DNA from: Solitalea canadensis DSM 3403
GTDB lineage: Bacteria > Bacteroidota > Bacteroidia > Sphingobacteriales > Sphingobacteriaceae
Assembly (NCBI RefSeq): GCF_000242635.2
Contig: NC_017770.1
Span: 4,352,669-4,416,668, forward strand
DNA length: 64,000 nt
Direction: 5' to 3'
The position numbers were made by a program, and so were the translations under genes. Shown here piece after piece: positions 9,543-19,435 of this stretch. The first letter of the stretch is position 1. Each line of letters starts with the position of its first letter. The notes beneath the pieces were generated by a model that was given only the letters and a program-made list of their open reading frames with translations, made no database searches and was not told the origin of the DNA.

Positions 9543-10907
9543 AATATTTGTGATGAAGCCTGGAGCAATACCAAGCAGAATAGTGATCAACAAGCAAAGC
9601 ATCAAAACAAACTGATATGAGTTGTTTAGTCGAATGGTTGTTGCATTCGCTTGAGGCTCTCTTAAGTACATTGCGATAATTACACGGAAGTAATAATACA
9701 CACCTACCGCCGCCATTAATACAGCAATAGCAACAAGCCATGTATAGTGTAACGAAATTGCAAGTCCAAAAGTATAGAATTTACCAAAGAATCCAGCAGT
9801 TAAAGGAATACCTGCTAAAGAGCACATGGCAACGGTCATAATAAACGCCAATACCGGGTTAGTCCGACCCAAACCGTTAAAAGCTGATATATCATCCGAA
9901 CCTGTTTGTGATTTAACAGCAATTAAAACTCCGAAAGAAGCTACAGAGGCAATTGAATAGGCAATAGAATAAATTAATACTGCGCTTGCAGAAGCATCAG
10001 CTAATGTCATAATAGCAATCAACATATAGCCAGCGTGCGAAATACTTGAGTAGGCCAACATGCGTTTAACATTCTGCTGATAAGCCGCCGTGATATTACC
10101 AACCAATAAGGTAAGAACAATAATAACAGCGAAAGTAACCGTCCAGATAGGAGATACTGATGAAAAGGCAAGACTGAACAGACGCAAGAATGCAGCAAAT
10201 CCCGCAGTCTTTACAACTGTTGACATAAACGTAGTTATCAATGTTGGAGAACCTTGATACACGTCTGGTGTCCAGAAATGAAAAGGAGCAGCACCAACTT
10301 TAAAGGTCATCGCAATCAACATAAAGATTACACCGGTATAGAACAACACAGGTTCTTGCGCTGCGCTACCTGCAATCTGGCTTAAATTAAAGCTACCAGT
10401 GGCTCCATAGATTAATGCAATACCAAACAATAAAATACCTGTGGTAAATGCACCCATCAATAGATACTTTAATGCGGCCTCATTTGATGCAAGGCTAGTC
10501 TTTTTAATACCTGCCATAATGTACATACTTACCGATAAGATCTCAATTCCGATAAATAGCATTGACATGTTTTGGAAAGATACCATTACAATTCCTCCCA
10601 ACAACGCGAAAAGTAAAATCGTATAATATTCAGCAACATTATCGCTGATCTTTTCAAAATAATTTACTGATAACAAGAATATCAGTATAGTGGTAACAAT
10701 TAAAACAACACTAAAAGCGATTGCATAATTGTTGAACAACACCATATCGTTAAAATAAGATTTGTTGGTGCCCCACTCACAAATAAGAGAACCTGCTGCC
10801 CCCAACAGTCCCAATACCGAAACCGGCATTAAAGCGCTTTTAGCCTTATACAAGCCAAGGAAAAGAACTACGATTGCGGTAATTGCTATAATGATAATTG
10901 ATGCCAT
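9537..10907 (-). CDS. nuoN: NADH-quinone oxidoreductase subunit N
   Basis: Antiporter-like membrane subunit of complex I, 456 aa with about 14 hydrophobic helices. The proton-translocating antiporter (Proton_antipo_M) core is visible as KVGAAPFHFWTPDVYQG followed by KRMLAYSSISHAGYML, which holds the Lys residues of the channel. It is the last gene of nuoA-N, 57 bp after nuoM. Length is slightly short of the E. coli subunit (485 aa), as is common. Confidence 0.96.
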   Translation of the reverse strand: MASIIIIAITAIVVLFLGLYKAKSALMPVSVLGLLGAAGSLICEWGTNKSYFNDMVLFNNYAIAFSVVLIVTTILIFLLSVNYFEKISDNVAEYYTILLFALLGGIVMVSFQNMSMLFIGIEILSVSMYIMAGIKKTSLASNEAALKYLLMGAFTTGILLFGIALIYGATGSFNLSQIAGSAAQEPVLFYTGVIFMLIAMTFKVGAAPFHFWTPDVYQGSPTLITTFMSTVVKTAGFAAFLRLFSLAFSSVSPIWTVTFAVIIVLTLLVGNITAAYQQNVKRMLAYSSISHAGYMLIAIMTLADASASAVLIYSIAYSIASVASFGVLIAVKSQTGSDDISAFNGLGRTNPVLAFIMTVAMCSLAGIPLTAGFFGKFYTFGLAISLHYTWLVAIAVLMAAVGVYYYFRVIIAMYLREPQANATTIRLNNSYQFVLMLCLLITILLGIAPGFITNIL

Positions 10908-10964
10908 TCTTTGTTTACAAACTTCTTACTACAATATTTTACTATTAATGAACAGACTAAAAGC

Positions 10965-12446
10965 CTATTGCATTTTTAATCTTATAATCTCTAACAGATT
11001 GTTTACAGATGCTTCGGAAATATGAAGAATATATTTTGGCTGGAAACCGAAATATATCACCATTGCACAGATAACGTACAGCACGATTTTCTCAGAACCA
11101 ATTAAATCTGTCACGTTAGCAGTTGTGCTATTAGCTGGACCTAACATTACATTTTGGTACATTCTGAACATATATACAGCACCAAAAATAATCGTTAAAC
11201 CTGCCACTGCTGCATACCATACATTATACTCGTATACACTGTTTAATAATAAGAACTCACCCACAAAACCGTTTGTTAACGGAAGTGCAACTGCTCCTAA
11301 TATGATTATTAAGAATGTCGCAGCCAATTGCGGTGCCGATGAGGCGATACCTCCTAATAAATAATTCTCTCTTGCTTTGGTTCGATCAAAGATGATTTCA
11401 ACAATGAAGAAAAGACCAACCACATTGATACCGTGACTCACCATCTGAATCATTGCTCCTTGCATTCCTTGAACGTTTCCTGTAAAAAGACCAGCTGATA
11501 TTAAACCAACGTGTGCAATTGAAGAATAAGCAATCAGACGTTTAATATCTTTTTGGGTGAAAGCAATAATTGAGGCATATACGACACCAATAATTGAAAG
11601 GATCAATGCTGTTTTTCCCCATTCCATAACTCCTAATGGAAGCACAGGAAGTAACCAACGCATAACCCCATAAACCCCCATCTTCAACATAATACCTGAA
11701 AGTAACATCGTACCAATTGTTGGAGCGGTAGTATACGTGTCGGGCTGCCAAGTGTGAAATGGAAATACAGGCATCTTAATCGCAAATGCTAAAAAAAAGC
11801 ACCAGAATAACCATGATTGTGAACCTCTGTCTGCAGCAACCTGATAAAACTGGTTAATGTCAAACGAGTGAATATATTGTGCAGTTCCAGGAGTATGTAA
11901 ATACAAATAGATAATACCTATCAGCATAAACAAACTTCCGAACATGGTATACACAAAGAATTTGAAGGTAACGCGGATACGATCTTCGCCACCCCAGATT
12001 GCCGAAATAAAGTAGATTGGAATCAAAGCTGCTTCCCAAGCTACATAAAACAAGAAGGCATCTAAAGAAGTAAATACGCCAATTAAACCAGCTTGCATAA
12101 ACAACACTAAAGCATATAATGCATGTGGTTTGCGGAATTCTTTACGGAAAGAAGAAAGAATGATTAATGGAGTTAAAACAGTTGTTAATAATATCAGTAA
12201 CAAACTGATACCATCCATACCAACTTTAAAGTGAATTCCTAATGAGTCTACCCAAGTTTTATCGTAAATAAACTGAGAATCAGGATTAGTATAATCAAAC
12301 TTTGATAATGCAATGATTGATAAACCTAATTCAACTAATGAAAACAAGAGGGCGAGTTTCTTAACCTGTTCGCCACGCACCTGAGAAACAATCACAGATG
12401 CCAGGATAGGAAATAGAACTAATAATGCAGTTATATATGTAATCAT
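10965..12446 (-). CDS. nuoM: NADH-quinone oxidoreductase subunit M
   Basis: Antiporter-like proton-pumping subunit of complex I, 493 aa with about 14 transmembrane helices. Signatures: LFYVAWEAALIPIYF with the essential Glu in the fifth helix, IKMPVFPFHTWQPDTY, and KRLIAYSSIAHVGLI. Placed between nuoL (6 bp gap) and nuoN, as in the standard gene order. Confidence 0.97.
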   Translation of the reverse strand: MITYITALLVLFPILASVIVSQVRGEQVKKLALLFSLVELGLSIIALSKFDYTNPDSQFIYDKTWVDSLGIHFKVGMDGISLLLILLTTVLTPLIILSSFRKEFRKPHALYALVLFMQAGLIGVFTSLDAFLFYVAWEAALIPIYFISAIWGGEDRIRVTFKFFVYTMFGSLFMLIGIIYLYLHTPGTAQYIHSFDINQFYQVAADRGSQSWLFWCFFLAFAIKMPVFPFHTWQPDTYTTAPTIGTMLLSGIMLKMGVYGVMRWLLPVLPLGVMEWGKTALILSIIGVVYASIIAFTQKDIKRLIAYSSIAHVGLISAGLFTGNVQGMQGAMIQMVSHGINVVGLFFIVEIIFDRTKARENYLLGGIASSAPQLAATFLIIILGAVALPLTNGFVGEFLLLNSVYEYNVWYAAVAGLTIIFGAVYMFRMYQNVMLGPANSTTANVTDLIGSEKIVLYVICAMVIYFGFQPKYILHISEASVNNLLEIIRLKMQ

Positions 12447-12452
12447 CTCTCC

Positions 12453-14360
12453 CTAAAAAATCAAAAAGTTAAATACAAGAATTAAAATAATACCAACCAC
12501 CATCATAAACAGATAGCTGCCGATGTTGCCGGTTTGTATCAAACGTATCTTATCAGCACCCCATTGAGTAAGCTGTCCAAAGCCATTTACAACACCATCT
12601 ATCACGGATTTATCAACAATTCGATAGAATAATTGAGATAAATTATCAAGCGGACGGGTAAACACAGCATTATAAATCTCATCAACATAGAACTTATTGT
12701 ATGAAGCTTTCTCAATGCCTACACGACGAGCAATATCGGCAGCAGGAATAGTAGCTTTCTTAACATAAACGAAGTAAGCATATAAAATTGAGATTACCAC
12801 TCCTAATACAGAAGCCGCTATTAAGGCATACTCTGTTGAATGTGATAAATGCCCATGATGAGATGCTTGCATAATCTCTGTTGATCTGGCAAATACAGGA
12901 GACAAGAACTCATTTAACATATGAGAACCACCTAAAGCTTCAGGTACACCAACGAAACCACCAACAACTGAAAGAACAGCTAAAACGATCAACGGTATAG
13001 TCATTGACGCAGGTGATTCATGCAAATGATGATGTTGATGGTCAGTTCCGCGGAACGTTCCGTTAAATGTTAAGAAGAACATACGGAACATATAAAATGC
13101 AGTTAATAAAGCACCTCCTACTCCGATAATCCAAATGGTAGGGCTAACTTCATAAGCATGAGCTAAAATTTCATCTTTTGAGAAGAAACCAGAGAAAGGA
13201 GGAATACCTGCAATTGCAATGGTACCCATTAACATGGTGATCCATGTAATTGGCAAGTGTTTCTTCAAGCCACCCATCTTACGCATATCTTGCTCACCAC
13301 CCATAGCGTGGATAACGCTACCAGCGCCCAAGAACAATAATGCTTTAAAGAATGCATGAGTCATTACATGGAAGAATGCTCCAGTAAAAGCTCCAACGCC
13401 TAAACCTAAAAACATATAACCCAACTGACTTACTGTTGAGTATGCTAAGACTTTCTTAATATCATTTTGTGTTAATGCGATAATCGCAGCAAAGATGGCC
13501 GTTGCTAAACCAACTCCGGCAACTACTGCCATTGAAATTGGTGATAATACATATAACACATTTGAACGTGCGATCATATAGATACCAGCTGTTACCATGG
13601 TAGCAGCATGGATTAGTGCAGAAACAGGAGTTGGACCCGCCATCGCATCTGGTAACCAGGTAAATAAAGGTAACTGTGCACTTTTACCCATTGCACCTAC
13701 AAAAAGCAATAAGGTAATAGTTGTCAATACAGTTACACTAGCTCCTTCGGCTTTCGGAAAGATATCCGCAAAACTTGTGCTGCCAAATGTTGAGAACAGC
13801 ATGAATATTCCTAAAAGAAAACCTAAGTCACCGATACGGTTCATTACAAATGCCTTTTTAGCAGCACTTGCATACTCGGTTTTCTTAAACCAGAAACCAA
13901 TCAATAAGTACGAACATAAACCTACACCTTCCCAACCGATAAACATGATTACATAGTTAGAACCCATAACGAGTAATAGCATGAAAAATACGAAGAGATT
14001 CAGGTAAGCAAAGTATTTTCCGTAACCTTCGTCATCATGCATGTATCCTGTTGAATACACGTGAATCAAGAAGCCAACTCCGGTAATAATCAACAACATG
14101 ATGGAAGTAAGTTGATCTACCAGGAATGAAAAAGGAATATGTAAGGAGCCCACAGAGATCCAGTCATATAGATCAATTGTTTTTGCTCCGTTAGCTTTAA
14201 TATCAAAAAACACCAGTATGCTCAGGATAAAAGATCCCAAGACAGTGGCACAGCCAACAAGACCTACTAAACCTTTAGGATTTTTTTTGTAACCCAATCC
14301 ATTGATTAGGAAACCGATTAAGGGAAGTACAGGTATCAGCCAGGCTAATTGTTCCGTCAT
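12453..14360 (-). CDS. nuoL: NADH-quinone oxidoreductase subunit L
   Basis: Largest proton-pumping membrane subunit of complex I, 635 aa. The N-terminal Proton_antipo_N part and the central core (GKSAQLPLFTWLPDAMAGPT, HAATMVTAGIY, DIKKVLAYSTVSQLGYM) are present. A C-terminal extension of about 150 residues holds the lateral amphipathic helix and final membrane helix that brace NuoM and NuoN. A His-rich loop (HQHHHLHESP, about residues 445-455) lies between helices. It is 64 bp after nuoK and 6 bp before nuoM. Confidence 0.97.
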   Translation of the reverse strand: MTEQLAWLIPVLPLIGFLINGLGYKKNPKGLVGLVGCATVLGSFILSILVFFDIKANGAKTIDLYDWISVGSLHIPFSFLVDQLTSIMLLIITGVGFLIHVYSTGYMHDDEGYGKYFAYLNLFVFFMLLLVMGSNYVIMFIGWEGVGLCSYLLIGFWFKKTEYASAAKKAFVMNRIGDLGFLLGIFMLFSTFGSTSFADIFPKAEGASVTVLTTITLLLFVGAMGKSAQLPLFTWLPDAMAGPTPVSALIHAATMVTAGIYMIARSNVLYVLSPISMAVVAGVGLATAIFAAIIALTQNDIKKVLAYSTVSQLGYMFLGLGVGAFTGAFFHVMTHAFFKALLFLGAGSVIHAMGGEQDMRKMGGLKKHLPITWITMLMGTIAIAGIPPFSGFFSKDEILAHAYEVSPTIWIIGVGGALLTAFYMFRMFFLTFNGTFRGTDHQHHHLHESPASMTIPLIVLAVLSVVGGFVGVPEALGGSHMLNEFLSPVFARSTEIMQASHHGHLSHSTEYALIAASVLGVVISILYAYFVYVKKATIPAADIARRVGIEKASYNKFYVDEIYNAVFTRPLDNLSQLFYRIVDKSVIDGVVNGFGQLTQWGADKIRLIQTGNIGSYLFMMVVGIILILVFNFLIF

Positions 14361-14424
14361 TTCTTAGTTCTGTTTGCGTATTTGTATAGTGCTCCCGGGT
14401 GATCCGTTAACACACCAATCATTC

Positions 14425-14754
14425 TTAATTTTTTAGTTTGCTTAACAAGTCAATATCTGTCGAACCTGTGTTACGATAGATCATTACGATAATGGCCAGC
14501 CCAACCGCAACTTCAGCAGCGGCTACAGCCATAATGAAGAATACAAAGACTTGTCCGGCAGCATCTCCACGATAAGCAGAAAAAGCTGTGAGTAGCAAGT
14601 TAACAGCATTCAACATCAATTCAATTGACATGAAAATAATAATGGCGTTTCGACGTGTCAGTACGCCAATAATACCAATGAAGAAAATGATAGCACTTAA
14701 TAATATGTAATGATTAAGTGGAACCAATGTTATGGCGTTTGTTATATCTCCCAT
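14425..14754 (-). CDS. nuoK: NADH-quinone oxidoreductase subunit K
   Basis: Small membrane subunit of complex I, 109 aa with three hydrophobic helices. The key glutamates in the second and third helices are seen in [15 protein letters not shown] and [11 protein letters not shown]. Separated from nuoJ by only 4 bp. Confidence 0.96.
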   Translation of the reverse strand: MGDITNAITLVPLNHYILLSAIIFFIGIIGVLTRRNAIIIFMSIELMLNAVNLLLTAFSAYRGDAAGQVFVFFIMAVAAAEVAVGLAIIVMIYRNTGSTDIDLLSKLKN

Positions 14755-14758
14755 AGCT

Positions 14759-15262
14759 TTATTTAGGCTCCTTTCTTGCTAAAAGTACGGCACCTACCAT
14801 TGCCGAAAGGAACAATATAGACACAATTTCAAAAGGCAAAAGGAACTGGCGGAACAAGACTTGTCCCAAATTTTCAACTAATCCTAAGTCTGCATTCTGT
14901 ATAACGATGGAGTTAGATGGATCAGTAGCTTTTAATGCTGCTGTTAATACCACCAAGCCAATACCACCGATTATTATTCCCGCAAACCTTAAAAGATTGT
15001 TTTTTTGCGGCTCATATTCAACGTTCAGGTTTAGCAACATGATTACAAAAAGGAATAGTACCATGATAGCACCTGCATAAACGATAATATTTACTACAGC
15101 GATAAACTGTGCGTTTAATAACACGTATTCACCTGTTAAGGCGAAGAATGTTAAGATAAGATACAGTACGCTATGTACCGGATTTTTGACTAATACCACC
15201 AACAGTGAACTGAAGACAGCTACAAAAGCCAAAAAGTAGAATAGTGATTGTGTGATTGTCAT
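14759..15262 (-). CDS. nuoJ: NADH-quinone oxidoreductase subunit J
   Basis: Membrane subunit of complex I, 167 aa with five predicted helices. The conserved third-helix segment [20 protein letters not shown] (pi-bulge helix of the proton path) is clear, as is the early [14 protein letters not shown]. It lies between nuoI and nuoK in the standard order. Confidence 0.96.
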   Translation of the reverse strand: MTITQSLFYFLAFVAVFSSLLVVLVKNPVHSVLYLILTFFALTGEYVLLNAQFIAVVNIIVYAGAIMVLFLFVIMLLNLNVEYEPQKNNLLRFAGIIIGGIGLVVLTAALKATDPSNSIVIQNADLGLVENLGQVLFRQFLLPFEIVSILFLSAMVGAVLLARKEPK

Positions 15263-15290
15263 GATAAAAACGTCGCGAATTTAATCAATT

Positions 15291-15788
15291 TTACTTTTTG
15301 TGAACAGATTCAACCAATCGGTCTTTACCATATATGAAATTATCCCGCTCAAAATTTGAAGGAGGAATGTCACCATCCAGATAAATTGCTTCTTTCGGAC
15401 AAGCTTCCTCGCAGAAACCGCAGAAGATACAGCGCAACATATTGATCTCATATTTTGCAGCATATTTCTCTTCCCGATACAGGCCTTCTTCCCCTGGCTT
15501 ACGTTCCGCAGCAATCATTGTAATTGCTTCAGCCGGACAAGACAGTGCACATAGTCCACATGCGGTACAGCGTTCTCTACCCTCTTCATCACGCTTCAAC
15601 GAATGAATACCTCTAAAGTTTTGTGAAAACTCACGTTTCACATCAGGATATTCAACGGTAGCTTTTTTCTTAAAAAAGTGACTCAAAGTAATAGTCAAGC
15701 CTTGGAAAATTGCAGGTAAATACATTCTTTCCCAAAAGTTCATTGGCTTTTGCTCAAGTACTTTTTTTCTGTTGGTTAATGATTCCAT
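15291..15788 (-). CDS. nuoI: NADH-quinone oxidoreductase subunit I (two 4Fe-4S clusters)
   Basis: Ferredoxin-like subunit of the complex I arm, 165 aa from the chosen start. Two 4Fe-4S motifs, CTACGLCALSCP and CIFCGFCEEACP, bind clusters N6a and N6b that pass electrons toward NuoB. An N-terminal amphipathic region (MYLPAIFQGLTITLSHFFKK) docks on the membrane. The frame is open upstream to a TTG at 15821 and an ATG at 15818, but the ATG at 15788 (MESLTNRKKV) is preferred because it is preceded by AAAGGATAAA and gives the usual family N-terminus. NuoH lies 50 bp upstream. Confidence 0.93.
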   Translation of the reverse strand: MESLTNRKKVLEQKPMNFWERMYLPAIFQGLTITLSHFFKKKATVEYPDVKREFSQNFRGIHSLKRDEEGRERCTACGLCALSCPAEAITMIAAERKPGEEGLYREEKYAAKYEINMLRCIFCGFCEEACPKEAIYLDGDIPPSNFERDNFIYGKDRLVESVHKK

Positions 15789-15838
15789 TTTATCCTTTAT
15801 ACTCTGCCGATTATTCATCAACAGAATGTTGTAGTTTT

Positions 15839-16912
15839 TTAGTTAATATGCCCAGTGAAATACATTACAAGTCCTGTAATACCAATATTTGCAATTGCTA
15901 AAGGAACTAACATATTCCAGCCTAAGCGCATTAATTGGTCGTAACGGAAACGCGGGATTGTCCAACGTACCCAAACGAAGAAGAACAGGAAGAAAGCAAT
16001 TTTTAAGAAAAATGCTACTACACCTAAAATAGCGATCCAGTTAGTATGAATGCCTGTTGCTGCTAATGCTTCTTGACCCGGGAAGTTATACCCGCCGAAG
16101 AACAAAGCTGAAACAACAGCTGATGAAACAAACATGTTAATGTATTCAGCAAACAGGTAGAAACCTAACTTCATACTTGAGTGCTCAGTGTGATAACCTG
16201 CAACCAACTCCGACTCACACTCAGGTAAGTCAAATGGTGTACGGTTACATTCGGCGAACATACAAATAAGGTAGATCATGAATGCCAAAGGTTGATAGAA
16301 CACATTCCACCCTAAACCTTGAGTTCCTGAAATACCCCATAAGGTTGACGATTGACCTTCAACAATTCCGCGTACACTTAATGTTCCGGTTACCATCAAC
16401 AAGGCAATAATTGCCATACCCATCGCAATTTCGTAACTGATACTTTGTGATGCGGCACGAATTGCTCCCATTAGTGAATACTTATTGTTAGAGGCCCAAC
16501 CTCCAACCATCATTCCATAAACACCTAAAGAAACAACTCCGAAAATATAAAGTACGCCAATATTAATGTCTGCAACTTGCAAAGAAATGGTTCTATCACC
16601 AAACGTAAGGTCTTTACCCCATGGAATTACTGCAGACGTAATTGTTGCGGTGAACATTGCTAATGAAGGACCTAAAACAAACAGCAATTTGTTTGCGTTT
16701 GTTGGTAATATTTCTTCTTTCGTAAACAACTTTACACCGTCTGCTAAAGGTTGTAATAAACCAAAAGGTCCCGCACGGTTAGGACCTAAACGATCCTGGA
16801 AAAATGCGGCAAAACGACGCTCAACCAAAGTCATGTACATGGCAACCACTAAGCTTACCAACAATACAATGGTGATCAAACTAAACTTCTCAATTATAAT
16901 TGCTAATTCCAT
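15839..16912 (-). CDS. nuoH: NADH-quinone oxidoreductase subunit H
   Basis: Membrane subunit of complex I that forms the quinone-binding chamber with NuoB and NuoD; 357 aa from the chosen start. Conserved pieces are RLGPNRAGPFGLLQPLADG, the acidic loop NRTPFDLPECESELVAGYHT, and FVWVRWTIPRFRYDQLM near the end. The frame extends 12 codons upstream to a TTG (16948), but the ATG at 16912 (MELAII) follows an AAGAAAA purine run and fits the family start, so the shorter form is chosen. Confidence 0.95.
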   Translation of the reverse strand: MELAIIIEKFSLITIVLLVSLVVAMYMTLVERRFAAFFQDRLGPNRAGPFGLLQPLADGVKLFTKEEILPTNANKLLFVLGPSLAMFTATITSAVIPWGKDLTFGDRTISLQVADINIGVLYIFGVVSLGVYGMMVGGWASNNKYSLMGAIRAASQSISYEIAMGMAIIALLMVTGTLSVRGIVEGQSSTLWGISGTQGLGWNVFYQPLAFMIYLICMFAECNRTPFDLPECESELVAGYHTEHSSMKLGFYLFAEYINMFVSSAVVSALFFGGYNFPGQEALAATGIHTNWIAILGVVAFFLKIAFFLFFFVWVRWTIPRFRYDQLMRLGWNMLVPLAIANIGITGLVMYFTGHIN

Positions 16913-16963
16913 TTTTCTTAGCTTGTTATCTTGCGAATAATTCCGCAATTAACGGTCTTAATA

Positions 16964-17923
16964 TTATAAAATCTTTCTGTCGATAACTGGTAATAACTCT
17001 TTCTCATCGTAGTGATTTGATGAAATCACCGAATGACGGTCAACCTTTGTTGGACCTTCAATCTCCCAGTCGCTTGTTTTCTTTTTATCGAAGCGACAAG
17101 TATTACAGATGAATTCGTCAACCTCGCCATACTGATCTTTACGACCAGTAACACGAATTACATCTTCACCTTTATACCAAAGGGTTACTTTTCCACAACA
17201 CTTATCACAATCGCGATGAGCATCAACAGGCTTCGTAAACCAAACACGGTTTTTAAAACGGAATGTCTTATCGGTTAAAGCTCCAACCGGGCAAACATCA
17301 ATCACATTGCCTGAAAAATCATTATCGATTGCTTTTGAAATGTAGGTACCGATCTCTGAAGCGTCACCACGGCCTAATACACCATGAACACGTTGATCAG
17401 TGATCTGATCTGCAGTAAATACACAACGATAACATAAAATACAACGATTCATGTGTAGTTTGATCTTATCACCGATATCTACCATTTCAAACGTACGACG
17501 TTTGAATTCATAACGGCTTTGATCCTTACCATGGTCGAAAGAAAGGTCTTGCAAATGACACTCGCCTGCCTGATCACAAACAGGGCAATCGAGAGGGTGG
17601 TTAATTAATAAGAACTCAACTACACCTTTACGAGCTTCAATAACCTCAGGAGAAGTGATGTTTTGTACCACCATTCCGTCCATTACCGTAGTACGACAAG
17701 AAGCTACCAGTTTTGGCATAGGACGAGGATCTTTTGCAGAACCAGCAGCAACCTTAACCAGACAGGTGCGACATTTACCGCCACTTCCCTTAAGTTTGCT
17801 GTAGTAACACATAGCAGGCGGAACAACATCGCCGCCGATCATACGAGCAGCTTGCAAAATGGTTGTTCCTGGATCAACCTCTACCTCAATGTTATCAATC
17901 GTTACTTTTATCTTTTCAGACAT
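16964..17923 (-). CDS. nuoG: NADH-quinone oxidoreductase subunit G, short form lacking the molybdopterin domain
   Basis: Iron-sulfur subunit of the NADH arm, 319 aa against roughly 700-900 aa for classical NuoG. Seen: an N-terminal 2Fe-2S domain with C39, C51, C54 and C76; the His/Cys 4Fe-4S ligand set H109, C113, C116, C122; a 4Fe-4S set C161, C164, C167, C211; and a fourth set C239, C242, C273, C276 resembling the Fe4S4 part that starts molybdopterin oxidoreductase domains. The protein ends 43 residues later with no molybdopterin-like domain. Because the stop is clean and the operon intact, this looks like a stable lineage form rather than damage. It is separated from nuoF by an unusual 135-bp spacer. 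Confidence 0.92.
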   Translation of the reverse strand: MSEKIKVTIDNIEVEVDPGTTILQAARMIGGDVVPPAMCYYSKLKGSGGKCRTCLVKVAAGSAKDPRPMPKLVASCRTTVMDGMVVQNITSPEVIEARKGVVEFLLINHPLDCPVCDQAGECHLQDLSFDHGKDQSRYEFKRRTFEMVDIGDKIKLHMNRCILCYRCVFTADQITDQRVHGVLGRGDASEIGTYISKAIDNDFSGNVIDVCPVGALTDKTFRFKNRVWFTKPVDAHRDCDKCCGKVTLWYKGEDVIRVTGRKDQYGEVDEFICNTCRFDKKKTSDWEIEGPTKVDRHSVISSNHYDEKELLPVIDRKIL

Positions 17924-18058
17924 ATTCTCTTCTTAGATTTGAGATTTAAAATGATGGTTTTGAGAAATCAAACCCCCTCACTCTTATCTCATTTTGTATT
18001 CTTTAATATGTTTTACTACGACATGAGTCTCCTATCTCATATCACGAATCACATATAT
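17924..18058. repeat. TTTGAG-rich intergenic element, copy A (nuoF-nuoG spacer)
   Basis: A 135-bp spacer inside the nuo operon, built of TTTGAGA-type words on the left (AGATTTGAGATTT, TTTTGAGAAATC), a CCCCCTCACTC centre, and TCTCAT words on the right. It resembles the spacers at 19943-20084 and 45942-46074 in length, layout and words. The two halves are loosely inverted, so the RNA may fold. No gene is seen in it. Confidence 0.5.
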
Positions 18059-19420
18059 CTACTTTGCTTCTTCAACAACAGGAATAGGATCTGCATAATT
18101 TGCCAATCCATAATTACGTTCCATTGCTAATTTTGGCTCTTTAACGTGCCATTCAAATTCATCACGGAAGTGACGGATAGCACTTGCAACAGGCCACGCT
18201 GCAGCATCACCTAGTGGACAAATAGTATTTCCTTCGATTTTCTTTGATACATCTACCAACAAATCGATATCACTCATTTTTCCGTGACCATACTCAATGC
18301 GGTGCAGAACCTTTTCCATCCATCCTGTTCCTTCACGACAAGGCGAACATTGTCCGCACGACTCATGGTGGTAGAAACGAGAGAAGTTCCAGGTATTACG
18401 AACCACACATGCATCTTCATCCATTACCACAAATCCACCTGAACCCAACATAGTACCGGTCACAAAACCACCTTCTGCTAATGATTCATAACTCATCAAA
18501 CGAGGCTGACCGTTAGCCAATTTTAGAATAAGATTTGCAGGTAAGATAGGAACTGATGATCCGCCGGCAACAACAGCTTTTAAGCGTTTGCCATTTGTAA
18601 TACCACCACAATATTCATCAGAATAGATAAACTCTTCAACCGGAACACCTAATTCAATCTCATAAACCCCAGGCTTATTGATATTACCTGAAGCAGAAAT
18701 TAATTTGGTACCAGTACTTCTGCCTACACCGATTTTTGCATACTCATCACCCCCATTAAGGATAATCCAGCTAACAGCAGCGATCGACTCTACGTTATTA
18801 ACAACCGTAGGGCAGCCATATAAACCCGCAATCGCAGGGAATGGAGGTTTGATACGAGGATTACCACGTTTTCCTTCCAATGATTCAAGTAAAGCAGTTT
18901 CTTCACCACAGATGTACGCACCTCCACCTGGTTGAACATAGATTTCAAGGTCATACCCAGTACCCAAAATGTTTTTTCCAAGGAAACCTGCATTTTTTGC
19001 TTCTGCAATGGCGCGTTCAAGGATACGAATCTGAGGCATCATTTCACCGCGCACATAGATATAAGAAGTATTTGCTCCTAATGCAAAACTTGACACGATC
19101 ATACCTTCAATTAAAGTATGAGGTGTGTGTGTCATCAGATAGCGGTCTTTAAATGTACCAGGTTCTGATTCGTCAGCATTACATACCAGATAGCGAGGAA
19201 CACCTTCCGGTTTAGCAAGGAAACTCCATTTCATCCCGGTAGGAAATCCGGCACCACCACGTCCACGTAATCCGGACTTTTTAACCTCTTCAACAACATC
19301 ATCCGGCGACATGGTTTTCAGTGCTTTTTCAACAGCTGCATAACCACCGTTTTTACGGTACACTTCAAAAGTGTTTATCCCGGGAACGTTAATATTGTTT
19401 AATAATATTTTCTGAGCCAT
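18059..19420 (-). CDS. nuoF: NADH-quinone oxidoreductase subunit F (NADH/FMN-binding)
   Basis: Catalytic NADH dehydrogenase subunit, 453 aa, which takes hydride from NADH onto FMN. The glycine-rich nucleotide site GLRGRGGAGFPTGMKW is near residue 55, followed by CNADESEPGTFKDR and the FMN/NADH region GGGAYICGEETALLES. The C-terminal 4Fe-4S (N3) ligands are in ESCGQCSPCREG plus a later Cys in NTICPLGD. NuoE is 15 bp upstream. Confidence 0.97.
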   Translation of the reverse strand: MAQKILLNNINVPGINTFEVYRKNGGYAAVEKALKTMSPDDVVEEVKKSGLRGRGGAGFPTGMKWSFLAKPEGVPRYLVCNADESEPGTFKDRYLMTHTPHTLIEGMIVSSFALGANTSYIYVRGEMMPQIRILERAIAEAKNAGFLGKNILGTGYDLEIYVQPGGGAYICGEETALLESLEGKRGNPRIKPPFPAIAGLYGCPTVVNNVESIAAVSWIILNGGDEYAKIGVGRSTGTKLISASGNINKPGVYEIELGVPVEEFIYSDEYCGGITNGKRLKAVVAGGSSVPILPANLILKLANGQPRLMSYESLAEGGFVTGTMLGSGGFVVMDEDACVVRNTWNFSRFYHHESCGQCSPCREGTGWMEKVLHRIEYGHGKMSDIDLLVDVSKKIEGNTICPLGDAAAWPVASAIRHFRDEFEWHVKEPKLAMERNYGLANYADPIPVVEEAK

Positions 19421-19435
19421 ACAAAAACTCTCGTG

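Noticed and set aside
16913-16948. Longer NuoH with a TTG start
   Set aside because: Twelve charged extra residues before the family start, whereas an ATG at 16912 has a purine-rich upstream and gives the usual N-terminus.
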